DNA of 5,164 nt from Thermoplasmata archaeon (GTDB taxonomy: Archaea; Thermoplasmatota; E2; DHVEG-1). Of the stretch, positions 5,101 to 5,164 are shown piece by piece (positions within the stretch are counted from its first letter, which is position 1; each line of letters begins with the position of its first letter). The position numbers and the translations under genes were made by a program. A model generated the notes under the pieces. That model was not told the origin of the DNA. It worked only from the letters and a program-made list of their open reading frames with translations, and searched no databases. The stretch covers positions 1-5,164 of the forward strand of contig QMSS01000108.1 of NCBI GenBank assembly GCA_003649715.1, read 5' to 3'.

Positions 5101-5164
5101 ATGAAAAAAACTAGGAGGGTTAGCTTAAGAAAGATTATCAAGAATTTAAATCTTTCAGAAGCAG
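5101..5164 (+). CDS. N-terminal fragment of a possible transposase (cut off by window edge)
   Basis: Only 21 codons are visible, beginning MKKTRRVSLRKIIKNLNL. The start is strongly basic and then helical, as is common at the N-terminus of transposases, but this is too short to assign a family. The ATG at 5101 is the first usable one: the ATG at 5093 hits a stop after three codons. No good SD precedes the ATG, whereas an SD-like AGGAGGG lies inside the ORF at 5113-5119. The transposase idea rests mainly on the possible IS end just upstream; an ordinary gene is possible. Confidence 0.4.
   Translation, partial: MKKTRRVSLRKIIKNLNLSEA

Larger units (their letters stand above)
5045..5164 (+). mobile_element. 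Possible left end of an insertion sequence (continues beyond the window)
   Basis: Starting at GGCTGTTGAAAAA (5045-5057), the sequence resembles the terminal inverted repeats of several IS families. It is followed by a structured leader and a basic ORF start at 5101. The preceding DNA ends with the rnhB terminator, a neutral site for insertion. The right end and any target duplication lie outside the window, so the boundary and family remain unproven. Confidence 0.35.

Noticed and set aside
1..5164. CRISPR array, defence system or prophage
   Set aside because: There are no regularly spaced short repeats, no cas-like, nuclease/methylase or phage structural genes; the only regular repeats are the three protein modules.

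Overview
The window comes from an AT-rich archaeal genome. The best evidence for Archaea is a complete archaeal-type RNase HII with a C-terminal tail resembling a PCNA-binding motif, a tRNA gene with no encoded CCA end, TATA-like promoter elements, GGTGAT/GGA-type Shine-Dalgarno sites, and single-domain response regulators next to a KaiC/RecA-fold protein. The two receivers and the KaiC-like protein resemble those of euryarchaeal sediment lineages related to Thermoplasmata. That placement is inferred from family resemblance; no search was run.

Layout. Positions 1-957 (minus strand) hold a two-gene operon: a receiver-only response regulator (604-957), then, overlapping it by 8 bases, a KaiC/RAD55-like protein with no P-loop (1-611, cut by the window edge). 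Positions 958-1363 are mostly non-coding, with one coding-like island of uncertain meaning at about 932-1168 and a very T-rich stretch at 1169-1363. Positions 1364-2575 (minus) encode a 403-residue protein of unrecognised family, built from three diverged copies of a helical module of about 125-130 residues. Positions 2576-2873 are a divergent promoter region with a 12-bp palindrome. On the plus strand follow a second receiver-only response regulator (2874-3239) and a HAD-superfamily phosphatase-like hydrolase (3313-3984). A tRNA-Thr(CGU) gene lies on the minus strand at 4080-4153, then rnhB (RNase HII) on the plus strand at 4285-4947 with a hairpin terminator. The last 120 bases look like the left end of an insertion sequence with the first 21 codons of a possible transposase.

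How the genes may work together. Positions 1-3239 look like a local signalling island: two stand-alone CheY-like receivers, a nucleotide-binding-fold protein that has lost its phosphate-binding loop, and a triple-repeat protein that could serve as sensor or scaffold. No histidine kinase and no DNA-binding output domain is present, so the phosphoryl donor and the output must be encoded elsewhere. The right half (HAD hydrolase, tRNA, RNase HII) is housekeeping in character and appears functionally unrelated. The most novel item is the triple-repeat protein.
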